Shown here in pieces: positions 13,690 through 25,672 of a DNA stretch of 64,000 nucleotides (positions within the stretch are counted from its first letter, which is position 1; the number at the start of each line of letters is the position of its first letter). A program made the translations under genes and the position numbers. The notes below the pieces were generated by a model, which had not been told where the DNA came from, searched no databases, and worked only from the letters and a program-made list of their open reading frames with translations. Origin of the DNA: Escallonia rubra. Its lineage: Eukaryota > Streptophyta > Magnoliopsida > Escalloniales > Escalloniaceae. The stretch spans positions 558,001-622,000 of the forward strand of contig JAVXUO010001062.1 in NCBI GenBank assembly GCA_033065855.1, in the 5' to 3' direction.

Positions 13690-14100
13690 ACTCAGTTGGC
13701 TGGGTGTTATAAAGCCATGTACAAAGTTTTCCAATATGATATGTGATATTCCTTGCTCATACTATAGTATCCGTCGCTAAGGTCCAATCTCAACCTTAGT
13801 CATACATTATCTAGAATATTATGCTCTAGCCATTGTTAGATGTACTAGCAACTCAATCAGTTCTGCCCTATTCGAGTATGCTTTTGTCTCAACCTCTAGC
13901 AACCTAACTAGATAGCCTAATCCGAATTTTTGAGAGTCGGCTCTAATATCATCTGTAATGAATCCGGTTCCCGGCTTCACTATAGGGTAATGCCTCATTT
14001 AAAAGGACTAGCCAAGTAGGTACTTATGTGTTATTTGGTTAGGTCTCACAAAGCCATTCACAAAGTCTCTTGCATCCGATGTGGAACATAAAAAAAATCT
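13690..14100 (-). mobile_element. degraded TRIM retroelement
   Basis: Minus-strand relative of the TRIMs at 36613-37684. The right LTR begins at about 13954 (TGTAATGAATCC) and keeps the blocks for TAGGGTAATGCCTC, GGACTAGCCAAGTAGGTACTT and GCATCCGATGTGG. Just left of it is the inverted primer-binding site GGCTCTAATATCATC (13939-13953). The interior keeps GTCGCTAAGG as in the intact copies. The left LTR is reduced to about 60 bp (TTTTCCAATATGATATGTGATATTCC). Identity to the intact copies is visibly lower, so this is an old insertion. Confidence 0.7.
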
Positions 14101-14380
14101 CTACATGGGATGTGAGGCATCACATAAAATCTCTACAATATTTTTGCCATCAACCAAAAAAAGGTTAGGAATTTGTTTATTGCAAATCCTCAAGCATAGC
14201 AAGTATTGATCTACGTATGGGTTAAGGCTGCGCACCTTGACTTCGGTAAATGCCTTTTTAGTAATTAGAAAGAAATGTATTTTTTTCCCAAACAAGAGGG
14301 TTTTCCGTTCAAATCTTTTGAATGTTATGTATGAACATACTCCAACTATGTACAGAAATAGTCCTTTTTGACTTCACACA

Positions 14381-15053
14381 TATGGGTGCAACTTAGGTTG
14401 ACTTGGATTTCTACTAAAAGTTAAATTGATTAGGTTAGGTTGGGTTGATCTAATAAGTTGACTTTGAACAACGTAATGAAAACAAAGTATGAATTTTTTA
14501 TTTAAACAAAAAATTAAGTAGTGATAGATGGTTGACAGCTGTAGTGGCGATGGCTGCTTGTGGTGGTGATCAGCAACGGGAGGGGGCGACGAGTAGTGAT
14601 AGGCTGTCGTCGGCAGGGTAGCAGCAGCACCGTGGCGGATTCCGACTAACAATGGTGGCAATGACTGAACCACCATAGTAGCTGGCGATAGCTACCAAAA
14701 GTCGACGTCTACCGGCGGTGTCGCCATGTGCTGGCGGTGGAGGCGGCAGCCAGGAGGTCGCCGACTGATGGCGGTGTAGGCGGTCATTGCTGGTGGTGCC
14801 AACAACGCCAAGTGGTAGAGGAAGACGGTTGATGGCAGGCGGTGACGGCTAGTGGTGATTCATGTTCATGGAATTTATCAACAAAATATGAATTTTCACA
14901 TAAAATGGATTTTAAAACATAATCCAACATAACCCACTAGAGTATTGAACCAAGGTTCTTAACTCATTTTTATAACTAAGTTGGGTAAATGCCAATATTT
15001 TCTCGAATTGAATTGATTAAAAGCATAAAAACTCAACCTAACTTGTACCTCTA
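14381..15053. mobile_element. non-autonomous hAT-like element
   Basis: Element of 673 bp with imperfect TIRs: TATGGGTGCAACTTAGGTTG at the left and the complement of TAGAGGTACAAGTTAGGTTG at the right. It is flanked by an 8 bp duplication with one mismatch, TTCACACA (14373-14380) and TTCAAACA (15054-15061). TIR type and 8 bp duplication fit hAT. The interior has a GGTGGTGGCGG-type block (14530-14870) and no transposase. Confidence 0.65.
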
Positions 15054-15894
15054 TTCAAACATATAATTTTAGGGGGCTAGATTACCGTGACTCTCTGTTA
15101 CTTTCATTTTCAATTGTTCTCCACATCAATTCTTTTGTATAGTTGACATCATTTTATTTAATGCTGAAAATGATCCCGACTACATAATTGTCCTTTAAAG
15201 TAAAAGTAATTACTAGTTCAATTCTTCTCGAACTAGGGCAGGAGGATTAATGGAATAAAACAAATCCTCCCTAAATGGTAGATTATAACTTTCCAACTCG
15301 GCAATGCGATTGCCATTGTTGCAGCTAATATTCAAGAAGTTAACAAAGTCTCTCATATAATCACTAATATCCTTCAGAAATTATATTGACTCAGTTTCAT
15401 GGTGTATTATTTATTGATAATCGCCGATAACTATACCTTCAAACTTCCATAAGAGCAAATGTGTCACATTTGTCACTCAAAGGGCCAAAATTACAGCTAG
15501 AAAGTGTGTTGACAAATTTAAAAAATTAAAAGAACAACTAATATCTAAGCTCTATTTTTATTGTTTTAACTCTAATTTTGTTACTAAAAATTTCTTGAGC
15601 GTTATTATGAAAGACCGAGGTCCGGAAACCCAAATTTTAAAAGTGAAACTCAAATATTTTCTCAATAAGAATTTATCAGTCGCTTCAAAATCAAACTACT
15701 CACCCCAAACTTTTCTCATATTGTTTTTGTACCAAAAAAAAAATATCAAAATTGATATTCAATTATGGAGTGCAATAAATAAATAAAACCCTTTGGCTTT
15801 TTTGGCGGGCAGTGCACGAGTAATAATTGAGTTAGACCAAACAGTTAAATACCCGAGATCTTCCGGAACCTTGTACGGCACAACACGCACCCGC

Positions 15895-15900
15895 CACGTG
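15895..15900. promoter_or_regulatory. G-box CACGTG upstream of the SAWADEE gene
   Basis: A perfect G-box in context GCCACGTGTC lies 82 bases before the ATG at 15982, where bZIP/bHLH factors typically bind in plant promoters. It is palindromic and in a GC-rich stretch that leads into the first exon. Function is inferred from position only. Confidence 0.4.
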
Positions 15901-15981
15901 TCATCGTCGCTCCTCCAAATGCAAACCGCGCTCCGTGCATAGCGAGAGGCGCATGCCCACGCTGCTCTCCACCTCCCGACG

Positions 15982-18900
15982 ATGGCAAACACCGGCGACC
16001 TAGCCACCGAATCCGCCGTCTACAACGTCGAGTTCAAGTCCACGGCGGACGACGCCTGGTACACCGTCCGCCTGCTCCTCTTCGGCGACGCGCTCACCGT
16101 CAAGTTCTTCGGCTTCGCCGCCGCGTGGGACGAGAGGTTCTCCGCCTCCGACTTCGCCGCTCCCGACGCAGTGGACGAGTTCTGCCAGCGGTTCCGTCCG
16201 CTGTCGGTGCAGGCGCAGGACGGCCAGTGTGCACAAATTGCGGAGGGCAAGGTAGTCTGCGCTTCCATCGCCTCCGCAGATGGCGCCGACGTTCGGTACT
16301 ATGACGCCGTTATCGAGGCTGTGAGTACCTTTTTCCTCTGTTTGGCAGCTGAGAAAGTGTTTGAATAGTTAGGTGTGGATTGGTTGTCCCACTCCCACCT
16401 TAGAAAAGAAGGATACAAAGCCTTAACTTACCAAATCAATCAACTTTGAATGGTGGGAAAAGTTCCTTGGTTTGACCTTGGCTTGGGCTTGAAATAAACC
16501 AATATTTAGTGGTAAAAAAAATGGGCACTTGGACACTTGGGGCACTTGAGAATGAACAAACTTTGGCTGCTATACGGATTGTAGGAATCTTCTTCCAATC
16601 CTGTATATTGTGACAATTAATATTCGCTAAATGTTTCTAGTGGCTTTTCTGTTAACACTTTCAGCGACAACTGTATTTTTTTTAGTGTCACTAAATAAAA
16701 GTTACTATAAACATTTAGCGACCGTCAATTGTCGCTATATAGAGGGTAGGAGGAAGATCCCTCAACCCTTGTAGCAGCCAAAAATTTTCCCTTGGGAATT
16801 GAATAATAGTTTAAATTAATTTTGTTTTAAATTTCATAGCAGTAAATAGCAGTTAATGCCCAACAAATTTGTCCTTTAGCGCCCAGGGTTGTTTTGTTTC
16901 TGCCAAAGAGTGTGCCCATTCAGGTATTATCTATGAGAAACGTATTTTCTAGAACGTGTTCTTGGAAAATTCTGATTTATGCTGATTAGAATTTCGGTTG
17001 GCTTTGTTATCCTGGAGGAATTTGCCATTTACCCAGCAACAATCGTAGTGGGGGCATATTTTCTTAAGGAAAGTGTTCTAATAGAAAGAGTAATCACGAT
17101 GAGGAAAGTGATGTTTATTACATTTCTTATCTCTAATAGTATATGCTGACTAGTTTTTGGTTTTATTAATTACAGTAAGGTTGAGTTGGGTGGATATAAG
17201 CAAACTTGTGTATGTTGCAGCTGGTATTAGCATGTCCATATTGAAACCTGAAGATGATCAAACCAAAGTTGACATGTCTTTGGTAAAGACATTTATCTCT
17301 TTGAAACTAATGGTGCTTAGTAGAGCTTATGGATGCCTAAGACCTTGTTAAGCTACAACAGAGCTGATTGGATGCTTAATATGAGTGCTACGAAGACGAA
17401 TGAGCAAGTGATAAGTAGAGGAATGCTTGTATGCTTGAATTTCTTGCTGATGAAACAGAGTGAGATGAGAAGAAATTGGCAGTGAGAGTTTTATACTGTA
17501 TTGTGTTACTTTTGAAAATTTTGGAGTTTGGACCTGATTAAGGAAAGTGGATATGCAGAGCGTGATGCGATTAGTTACATGCTTAGTTTGCTATCTGTTC
17601 TTTAATGCTCAGATGTTAACTTGTGGCAGTTACTGAAAATTGAAACTTGCCATTTGCTTCCTCATTCGATATGGTATTCTTCTTGGATTGATAGGTGCAC
17701 CACGAGAAACATAGAGAGGAAGACGGCGAAGAGGTGTGTTCTTGTACTTTTGTGCTTCACTGGCAACATGGTCCAAAGGTGCATTGTTTAACACCTGCCA
17801 AAATCGATATTATAAGCCTTCATCAATCTCGTGCACTACTTGACTCCAGAATAGCCACTTTTGCAAAATTGGCAACGGATAGAATTATTAGGGCTTCTCA
17901 CAGATCTGGTTCAGTTTCCATTAAAAGTTCAGTTTCAGTTCTCACACCAAAGTCAATATCATCTCAGCATAGGTTCCAGGCAAGTTATTTTGTTACTAAT
18001 ATTCCGAAACTCTTTGTCAGTTGTTTGGCAGCGATTAAAAGCATGTTACCTTGTTTTCTAGATGGAGGGAACCAGGGGTGCCACTGCTGCAGTACAAACA
18101 ATTGAAGGTTTGCTCTCAACTAGTTCTAATATATTTTCTAGTACACTGTAGGTCTGGTATCGCTTGATGATTTAGTTTCTTCTTTTTTGATAAATCAGGG
18201 AGGGTAAGCCACTGTTGTTATGAAACTAATCAAGATGAAGATATGGCAGCAGAATCCTTTGACATGAATAGTATCAAAGAATCTAGCAGTCACCATTTTG
18301 TAATAATCGAGAATTTGGAGAAAGATCTACTCCCATCATCAATTATGGAATTCATACATAAACAAACTTCTGTGTCTCTGCAAGCGTATGTTTTACCAAG
18401 TTTGTCGTCAGAGTCATATACCAGAGGTGTCATTATGCTGGATAGCAGGGCAAAGCTTAAGAAGATAATTGACTTCTTAAGCAATCCTGATCACATTATC
18501 ATGTCCTCGACTGGCAGGTATCATTATGTCGTATATCTATAGTTTGAAAGCTTTGTTGAAGCTATTTCTGATTTCTCCATCATTTGGATTCCATGATGTT
18601 TTTAGTGCCAGTTTCATATTACAGTAGATTGCGTTGTTCATGTAGCTAGGTTGCAGTTTGAATTGCTGTAAATATGGTCTAGACATTAGCGTTTTCCCAA
18701 GTTGATTGAAATGTGACTTTGGAAAAATCTTTGGGTTGTTTGTAGTTTTGAGTGAAGGGATTCTTTAGGATCACATAGCACGGAGTTTTGAGATCCGGAA
18801 CTCAAAAGGTGCCACTTCTGTTTTTGCTCTAAAATAATTCTAACCTTCACCCAAATGATGGGACGGATTTTGATTCATGCAATTAAAACACTGGATCCTT

Positions 18901-21900
18901 GGCTAGCAATCTGCCGCATCATCTAAGTTTGGTGGGAAGAGTAGCACTACTCTTCACAAAGTGGAACTACAGGGAGGACCATTTCCGTTAAGCAAGTGGG
19001 TTTGCATGCATGCAAGGTCCTAGGAGTTGCATCAGACATGCGAAGTGGTGCCATTGGACACCAAATGTGACTTTTCTGTTGGGACAGATGGCAGTTCTGT
19101 GACATCCATCGAGCATTGGCAGGTGAACTCATCGCAAGCTTGGCCATGTGTTAGCATGTCATTTGTGGGCTAAGTATGGTCTTTGTTTGCATGGCATCGA
19201 CACGGGCAAGGTGTGGGGTTTGCGTGCATGGGTAGCAAGGGCTATTATCATAGGTTTGGCATAGCATGAATTGGTGTATGCAAGTCTCATACAAGTTAGT
19301 TGGCATCAAATTGGGTTGGCTAATTGGTGCTACGTTAGTTATCAAGCCACACCGAAGACATGGCTGGTTATGACTTGTCATATGCATTGCTAGACGGCTA
19401 ACTTTGGCATGTGGAAGGCACAACAAGTGGCATATGCGTGGCACACTTGGAAGGCAGAATTGGCATGTTTTTCTGTGGGATAATTATTGCAATTCATAGG
19501 TAGAATGGGTTGATTGGCTGGTTTGGATATGGGCAGTTGCTGGTAGGCTGTATTCGAGCCGAACAGAGGTGTCTTCGAGCTCGGTTCGTATAATCCCTGC
19601 CATGATCGAACTTGGGCTCAAGCTCGTCAAGAGACCAGATAGGGAGATTTAGATACAATAAACACCTGGGTTAGTTTTTTGGGGTTTTGGGCCTTTAGAT
19701 TTTGAGTTATTTAGGTTTTGGGCCTATAGGTTCTGGGCTATTATTTTGAAGTAATCAAATGTTCATGATGGCTCGTTTAATAGACGAGGCTAAAATTTCT
19801 GTTCATGTTATGTTCATCTGATAGATACAAACATAAACTAGCGTGTGGGCATACAAACACTGAGCTTTTCATGAACAGCTCGATTCATAGGAATAGAGTA
19901 GGGCTTGGGCAGCGCTCAGCTCAAGAAGGTAAAGGCCTTATTCTATAACGATTACGGAATAGTGGCCTTGGAGCTCATAGCTCTTAACTCTTAGCTCGTA
20001 GCTCGGATAAGGTCATTGAGTCATTCGCTCACTCCTGACTATGCTTTGCCCCTCACGCTTTTTGGGCTTAATGGGCAAAGCTAGAGGTCCATTCATGAAA
20101 TAGATTTTGAAAATGTGAAACGAAGTTCTATCCTTGAGTTAACTTACAGTGCATAAAGGAACTAGTCTTCCTTAGACCATTGTTTATACGGAACTTCCCT
20201 ACTTTCTGATAGGAAAGAGATAAGGAAAGTCCTATTTCATATAATCTATCCTTTCTATCTATATGCCTTCCTTAAGAAGCTTATAGTGGTTTAAGGGTTT
20301 CTTACGGGGAGCAGGTTGGAAAACTCCTATTGATAAAACATAGCTCCCCCGGACACTGAACACTAACACAATCTATTGGGACGAGGGTCGCCTCGCTTTG
20401 GTTCACCTCCGGGGATTGTTAAGTGGGGACAAAACAAAAATTTAGAATTATTTGAGGCGCTCGTAGCTCGACGAAGGTCAAGGCCTCACTCTATTCCTGT
20501 GAAAGAATAGAGGCCTTGGAAAAGAAGAAGAAATCTGAAAAAAATCTAGTATAGGAGTGCCGTACAAACAAGGACCAAGCCTAGAGGGCTTGGGCAGCGC
20601 TCAGCTCCTCACTCCAGACTATGCTCTGCCCTGCCCAAGCTTGCTATTCCTTCATAGAAATAGAGTAAGGCTTGGACTTCGTTTCTATGGTACTTCTTAA
20701 TCTTTTTGAGTACCCAAACCCCTGGAACAAGAGGATAGCTCTCAACTTTCCTAGTTAGCCAATTTGAAAGTCCTCCACATGGAAGCAAGAATCTTATATA
20801 GGAAGGGTCTAATCCCCTTGCACATGTCCAAATTACTGATTACTAGGCCAAGCTTAGGAGCTTTGAAAATTCTCTCTTTTCAGTGTCCGGGGGAGCTATA
20901 TTATTTTATCAAGAGGAGTTTTTCACACCCGCTCGCCATAAGAAACCCTTAAACTACTATAAGAAAACCTTAAACCACTATAAGCTTCTTAAGGAAGGCA
21001 TTTAGATAGAAAAGGTGGATTATATGAAATAGGACTTCCCTTATCTCTTTCCTATCGGAAAGTAGGGAAGTTCCGTACAAACAATGGTCTAAGAAAGACT
21101 AGTTCCTTTATTCACTGTAAGTTAACTCAAGAATAGAACTTCATTTCACATTTTCAAAATCTATTAGATGATCAAGGAAACCGCATAATAGTGTGACTTA
21201 CAGGTTGTTGTATTAGCGTAGATGATAGAATTATTCTCGATACTAGGAGGGGCTCCTTTAAGTTACTACTCCTTAGCTTGGTGTTCGGTTATTCGGTCCG
21301 ATTCCGTATGTAAAACCACGAGGGATGGCGTATAAATTCTGAGGGGAGGTAAGACGGCTAGGAAAAGGAGGGAAAAGGGGAGAACACTAGACCGGAATCC
21401 AGGGTGAGGAACGTGCCCTCTTTGGTCCAAGTTTTTTCAAAGAAAAGCGGTCACAGGAAGATCGGCTTTTAAGAGAAAAGGGTTAATAAAAAACAAACAA
21501 GAACCGGTCTGATCCTCTGACAGCAGTACAAGAAGGCGGACATTTAGTCTGCAAGTCGGGTTGCTCCCGGGACTACAGAGTAGCTGGATAGGTGCCCAGT
21601 GACGACCTCTGGAGTAAGAGCTTCAGAAGTGGCATAGCCTGGGTGAAGAAGGTGGCTCCATACGGGAGAAATGAGAGTCATTTTAGGAGTACCAGGGAAA
21701 AGAAATTCTTATACCTTGGTACAAAAAAAATGTAGAATTATTTGAGACACTCGTAGCTCAACAAAGGTCAAGGCCTCAATCTATTCCTATGAAGGAATAG
21801 AAGCCTTGGAAAACAACGAGAAATCTGAAAAAAATTATAGTATAGGAGTGCCGTACAAACGAGGACCAAGCCTTGTTCTATTCCTATGAAGGAATAGAGG

Positions 21901-24900
21901 GCTTGGGCAGTGCTCAGCTCAAGAAGGTAAAGGCCTTATTCAATTCCGTACTGGGCAGTTGCTGCCATATGGAGCAGTTACCAGATTGATGTGGCTTGTG
22001 AAAAAGGGGATCAACGCGTTTTGCTGATTAGGAAGTTGGGGATGTGAGCTACAATCCTATGTCTGGGGCAAGCCTCTGGCATTAGAGTTCGTTAACTGCC
22101 AGACATGTGCCAATGGATAGCACGTGGCTGCAATGTTTGTTATATAAACACTGTGAAGTGCTTTTTGGTTGCTTGCTGACTTACGGAAAACTGGTTTAAG
22201 TTGGAACATAATGTGACGGTGTTCAGTTCTTTTGTACATTGTTTTGTGATCCCTTTCCTGTGTAAGAATACTTGGGTGGGAATCAAAAGGCCCCTGAAAT
22301 TGGCCTTGTTGGGAGTCGGCTGCAAGGTTGGTGGAATGTTCTGCCATCACAGGCAGAATTTTTGGCGTAAGTTTGACCATGTGACACAAAGACGATGACA
22401 ACTATCAGAAGATAACAAAATCAAAATCTAGGTTTAAGTTGCTTAAGTTTGCAAATTTAGTAAAAGTAGGATGATGTGAGCATGGATGGTCAACAAGTAC
22501 CTAAGAAAGATGTCTGTTTTAGGTATCTTGGTGACCAATAACGTACAAGAAGCGACAGCTTGACAAGGGTTTTGCCCATAGGATAAGAGCAGGTTGGCTA
22601 AAGTGGATTGAAGGAAAAATTTGATGTGACAGTAGTGCCAAGAACGTTATTGCCCAGAATGCTGGGCAACTAAGAAACACCAATGTAATATGAGCGTAGC
22701 CGAAATGCAAATGCTAAGGTCGGTGTGCTGCCACACAAGCAGGGATCAAATAAGAAATGAGGATATCCACAACAAAGCGTTGTTGGCACCGATTGGGGAA
22801 AGATGAGGGAACATTGCTTGAGATTCTTGGTCATTTTTAACGTAGGCCTCTAGATGCCCCTGCAATAAGAAGTGATCTGTTTTGATGGGCTAAGACGAGG
22901 TAGGGATAGACTGAGGGTAATTTGGGGAGTAGTGAGAAAAAACTAGATTGCTAGGAATTTATGAGAGAACATGTGCTTTGACAGGTAGAAATGGAAGAAA
23001 AGGATTCTTGTAGCAGACCCCAACTAGATTGGGAAAAAGTCTTGGATGATGATGATAATGATGAGTTTGCGATAAAGATCTTTAGCCAGAAACAGGAAAT
23101 GGGATAAGGTTCGTAAGGTAAAGATATATTTAGTTAATACACCATGAATGTTGAACGTTAAAAGGAAATCATCATAAATATTGTGACCAAAAAAAAATTT
23201 TTGTTCTCTCCCTGTGGATAGGAGTAGAACCAAAAGTATGACGAAGCTTAACAAGCTATGTGGCAGCTCATTAAACCAACAGGCTTTCAGTGAGAGTCGC
23301 TTGGGAAAGCCCCAACACCAGTATAACCTAACAAAGCATGCTCTGAGAAGCTTGAACATCTATACACGAAAGATTAGACAGCAAAATGATATATCAGTTA
23401 GTAAATGTATGTAGAGCCCTGGCCATCATTTGGATGTCACTCAAAACAGATTCAGGAGCTGTTTAGCAAGAGAGAATTGTGTGGCCTCTATATATATTAA
23501 TCGTTTCTGCTTAAGCATTGGTCATGACTGTCAGAACTCAGAATATATGCTAGCTAAGAAGGTCTTCCCTAGGCCACTGGTCGATTGAGACTCTACCAGC
23601 TATCCTAATTCCAATATCATCCGAGAGATTGTGTAAAACGACAGAAACCTCGGAATACGACAGCAGAAGAAATTGAGAGCTGCGAGTTACATAGGAGATG
23701 CTGAAAATTTGGCACAATATTTGATTCTTCATACAGTTTTTCACTCTCTTATATCTGAATATGAAATCAACTAAATGCCCTTGATTGTTAATGCAAATTT
23801 CCTTCACTTTTCTTGCTTTCTGTTAGTGGACGCTGGGTGTAATAGTTGTATGTCATACATGATCCTCAAAGTGGTCAACTAGTTTATTTTGGAATAAATG
23901 CGAGTACTCTTATCTGTTTTCTATTTAGACAAGAGTCACATGTTGCAACTTGCATCACAATGTTTAACTTCAACTGGTGGCTTTTATAATGCCTACTTAC
24001 AATGGTGTGTTGACTCATTGTTTGCAGACCGTGGGTCATTAGTGAAAAAATAATGAGACCTGAAACTTTAGAAAAGACTCCTGGGAGCTTGATGCCAGAA
24101 TTTCAGGTAAAATTTTTAGTGTGCTTTGGGTAATGGGAAATGAAATCTTTGTGAGAGCAGAACACAGAAGCCATCTCGATAATATGTCTTGATAATGTGT
24201 GCTGGCATACGTTGTAACAAAATGTCAAATGATATTTTGTATGTTAATTATAATTAAGACATCTTGGTTAAGGTATAGATATCTGATCTAAACCAATTGT
24301 TTTGATGCCTAAAGTCTCACCAAAATAAATGGGATAATACAATAGCAACGGAATGGTTGGTTGATACATATCCATCTTACATGTTGGTTTTCATGTGTGA
24401 TATAAAAGAATAAAAGATAAGGAGGTATCAGGACCTCTAGCCACCAGTTATGAAGCTGGATTGTGTACTGTTGATCTTTAGTTTTGCATACAGTGCATAT
24501 TGTTTGACCTTATGAAGCTAATTTTTTTTTTGAAAGAATCAACGTTCTTAGGGACTTAAAAGAAAGAGCTAACGGATGAGGAGCTTAAGGATAATGTCAA
24601 AAGCGAAGATGAGACTAAATTTGTTGACAGATATAGCCAGTTGAGTCCATCAGAGCTTAAAATGGTAGAGATGGTTAGAATATCGTATCTGAGCTATAGT
24701 TTCAAGTTTAACTCGTCCCGGTTGCTTGCATTCCCATTAGGTCAGAACAACTTGTTTTTTGCTATGTTTTTGCACTTGCTGCACCTCAATTAATATCTTC
24801 TAGTGTGATCAGGGCTGCACGCGACACATTGTTGATTCCATTCACTAACTGCTGAAGTGTTTCGAGCAGATGGATAATTAACCATATACTTAGGGATGGA

Positions 24901-25588
24901 ACCCAGCTAAAAAGTTTGGTGGGTTAGGCTATTAATTGGCAGATCTCTAGGAACAGTCTACCCAGGGGATGGGCGGTGCTGAATTGATAGACCAGTCAGT
25001 GGGAGAGTGACCTTAAGCTCCTGGCTAGTAAGAGATTAACAGGCTTCAAGTATGAACCATTGGTATCTATGTGATTAGGTCAATGTAGATTTCCAATTAT
25101 AAGCCTTCCTCTCTCTTTTGATGGAGTGAGGCTGATGAAAAAGACCATATTCCTCAATTTTCTAACTCAAAAAACTTTTGTGGTGACCACCTAATAGTTG
25201 GCCTGTGTCACTTTGAATCTGTGTCGAAAGCGTAAGGTTAGTTTTTTTATTATTTTCATCCCAGGGAGCTTAAAGGGCTTGAGAAGTGCCATCAGGGTGG
25301 TGGATTTTGTTGTACTTTGCTTTTGTTATCTTATATGTACTTAAAAAATATCACATGTACATGTAAGAGTTGTCTGAAATTGATCTTAGCCTTTATGTCT
25401 TGCTGTACTGGTTTCAGGACAAAGCTATTGACAGCAAATTGAAGGTTGTTCATTCAGGAACTAAAGAATACAGGACAGCCAAGAGACTGATAGATTTGTT
25501 TACTGATTTCATGAACCATCAACAGCGACTGCACAAGAGGTTAGCTTTGGAGGAGAGGAACATCTTGCAGCCATCTCATACAGTTTAG
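15982..25588 (+). CDS. SAWADEE-domain protein, plant-specific, otherwise uncharacterised
   Basis: Exons 15982-16320, 17695-17979, 18062-18107, 18199-18517, 24028-24106, 24563-24673 and 25418-25588 join in one frame to 449 aa. Residues about 10-160 look like a SAWADEE fold (YNVEFKSTADDAWYTVRLLL, LTVKFFGF, ADVRYYDAVIEA, CTFVLHWQHG). In SHH1 this domain reads H3K9 methylation, but here there is no homeodomain, so chromatin binding is only a possibility. A second conserved-looking part follows (ENLEKDLLPSSIMEFIH, SYTRGVIMLDSRAKLKKI, SSTGRPWVISEKI), then a basic helical C-terminus (YRTAKRLIDLFTDFMNHQQR). Exon 1 is very GC-rich, the others are AT-rich. Intron 2 uses a GC donor (CAG|GCAAGT). Intron 4 is 5.5 kb and full of repeats. 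The exon 5-7 joins rest on frame and splice signals alone. Confidence 0.82.
16562..16782. mobile_element. MITE in intron 1 of the SAWADEE gene
   Basis: About 221 bp with imperfect TIRs of roughly 34 bp: TTTGGCTGCTATACGGATTG at the left end and, inverted, TTTGGCTGCTACAAGGGTTG at the right. Both continue into GGATCTTCYTCC. The centre has a smaller palindrome (TTAGTGTCACTAA). No convincing target duplication, so the superfamily is open. Confidence 0.6.
20099..21165. repeat. large inverted repeat, arms about 262 and 287 bp
   Basis: Left arm 20099-20360 and right arm 20879-21165 are near-complementary, from AATAGATTTTGAAAATG / CATTTTCAAAATCTATT at the outer ends to CCCCCGGACACTGAA / TTCAGTGTCCGGGGG at the inner ends. 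The spacer is about 518 bp. The right arm contains a short tandem duplication (AAACYNTTAAACYACTATAAG twice) that explains its greater length. The transcript of this intron could fold into a long hairpin. Confidence 0.85.
20431..21878. repeat. pair of direct repeats, about 155 bp each
   Basis: Copies at about 20431-20585 and 21721-21878 share TAGAATTATTTGAG, CTCGTAGCTC, AAGGTCAAGGCCTC, GAATAGARGCCTTGG, TATAGGAGTGCCGTACAAAC and GAGGACCAAGCC in the same order with few differences. The motif GGGCTTGGGCAGYGCTCAGC also occurs at about 19910, 20588 and 21900. Confidence 0.8.
22440..23064 (+). mobile_element. dead 3' fragment of an RTE-type LINE
   Basis: Frame-shifted remains of the C-terminal part of plant RTE reverse transcriptases can be read in order: VSMDGQQVPKKD, FRYLGD, HRIRAGWLKWIEG, a broken PAMLYG-type segment, VAEMQM, then MREHCLRF (normally KMRENRLRWFGHV), LDAP and finally GRKRILVADPN. 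The sequence ends in a (GATGAT)n-like tail at about 23045-23064, as these LINEs do. Many stops and frameshifts, no intact frame. Confidence 0.8.
24955..25080 (+). mobile_element. possible SINE remnant
   Basis: GGCGGTGCTGAATTGATAGA and, 60-70 bp on, GGCTTCAAGTATGAACC resemble the A and B boxes of tRNA-derived plant SINE heads, with CAGTGGGAGAGTGACCTTA between. No poly-A or duplication seen. Lies in intron 6 of the SAWADEE gene. Confidence 0.3.
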
Positions 25589-25672
25589 TTGCTCCAAGAA
25601 AAGATACGTTATAGGCGTGTTCTTATCATGGAGGTATATCATTGACCACTTTTCGTTTCGGTATATATGGTA

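Larger units (their letters stand above)
19880..21960. other. repeat-rich, organelle-like insertion in intron 4 of the SAWADEE gene
   Basis: This block differs from the rest of the intron. It carries a large inverted repeat, two long direct repeats and repeated GCTTGGGCAGYGCTCAGCTC boxes. A 21230-21720 part has the mixed composition and phrasing of plant mitochondrial spacer or intron DNA. No mitochondrial gene was recognised, so a NUMT is an inference. A nuclear composite repeat is the alternative. Confidence 0.4.

Noticed and set aside
16000-16268. Two minus-strand open frames over exon 1 of the SAWADEE gene
   Set aside because: Shadows of a GC-rich real exon.
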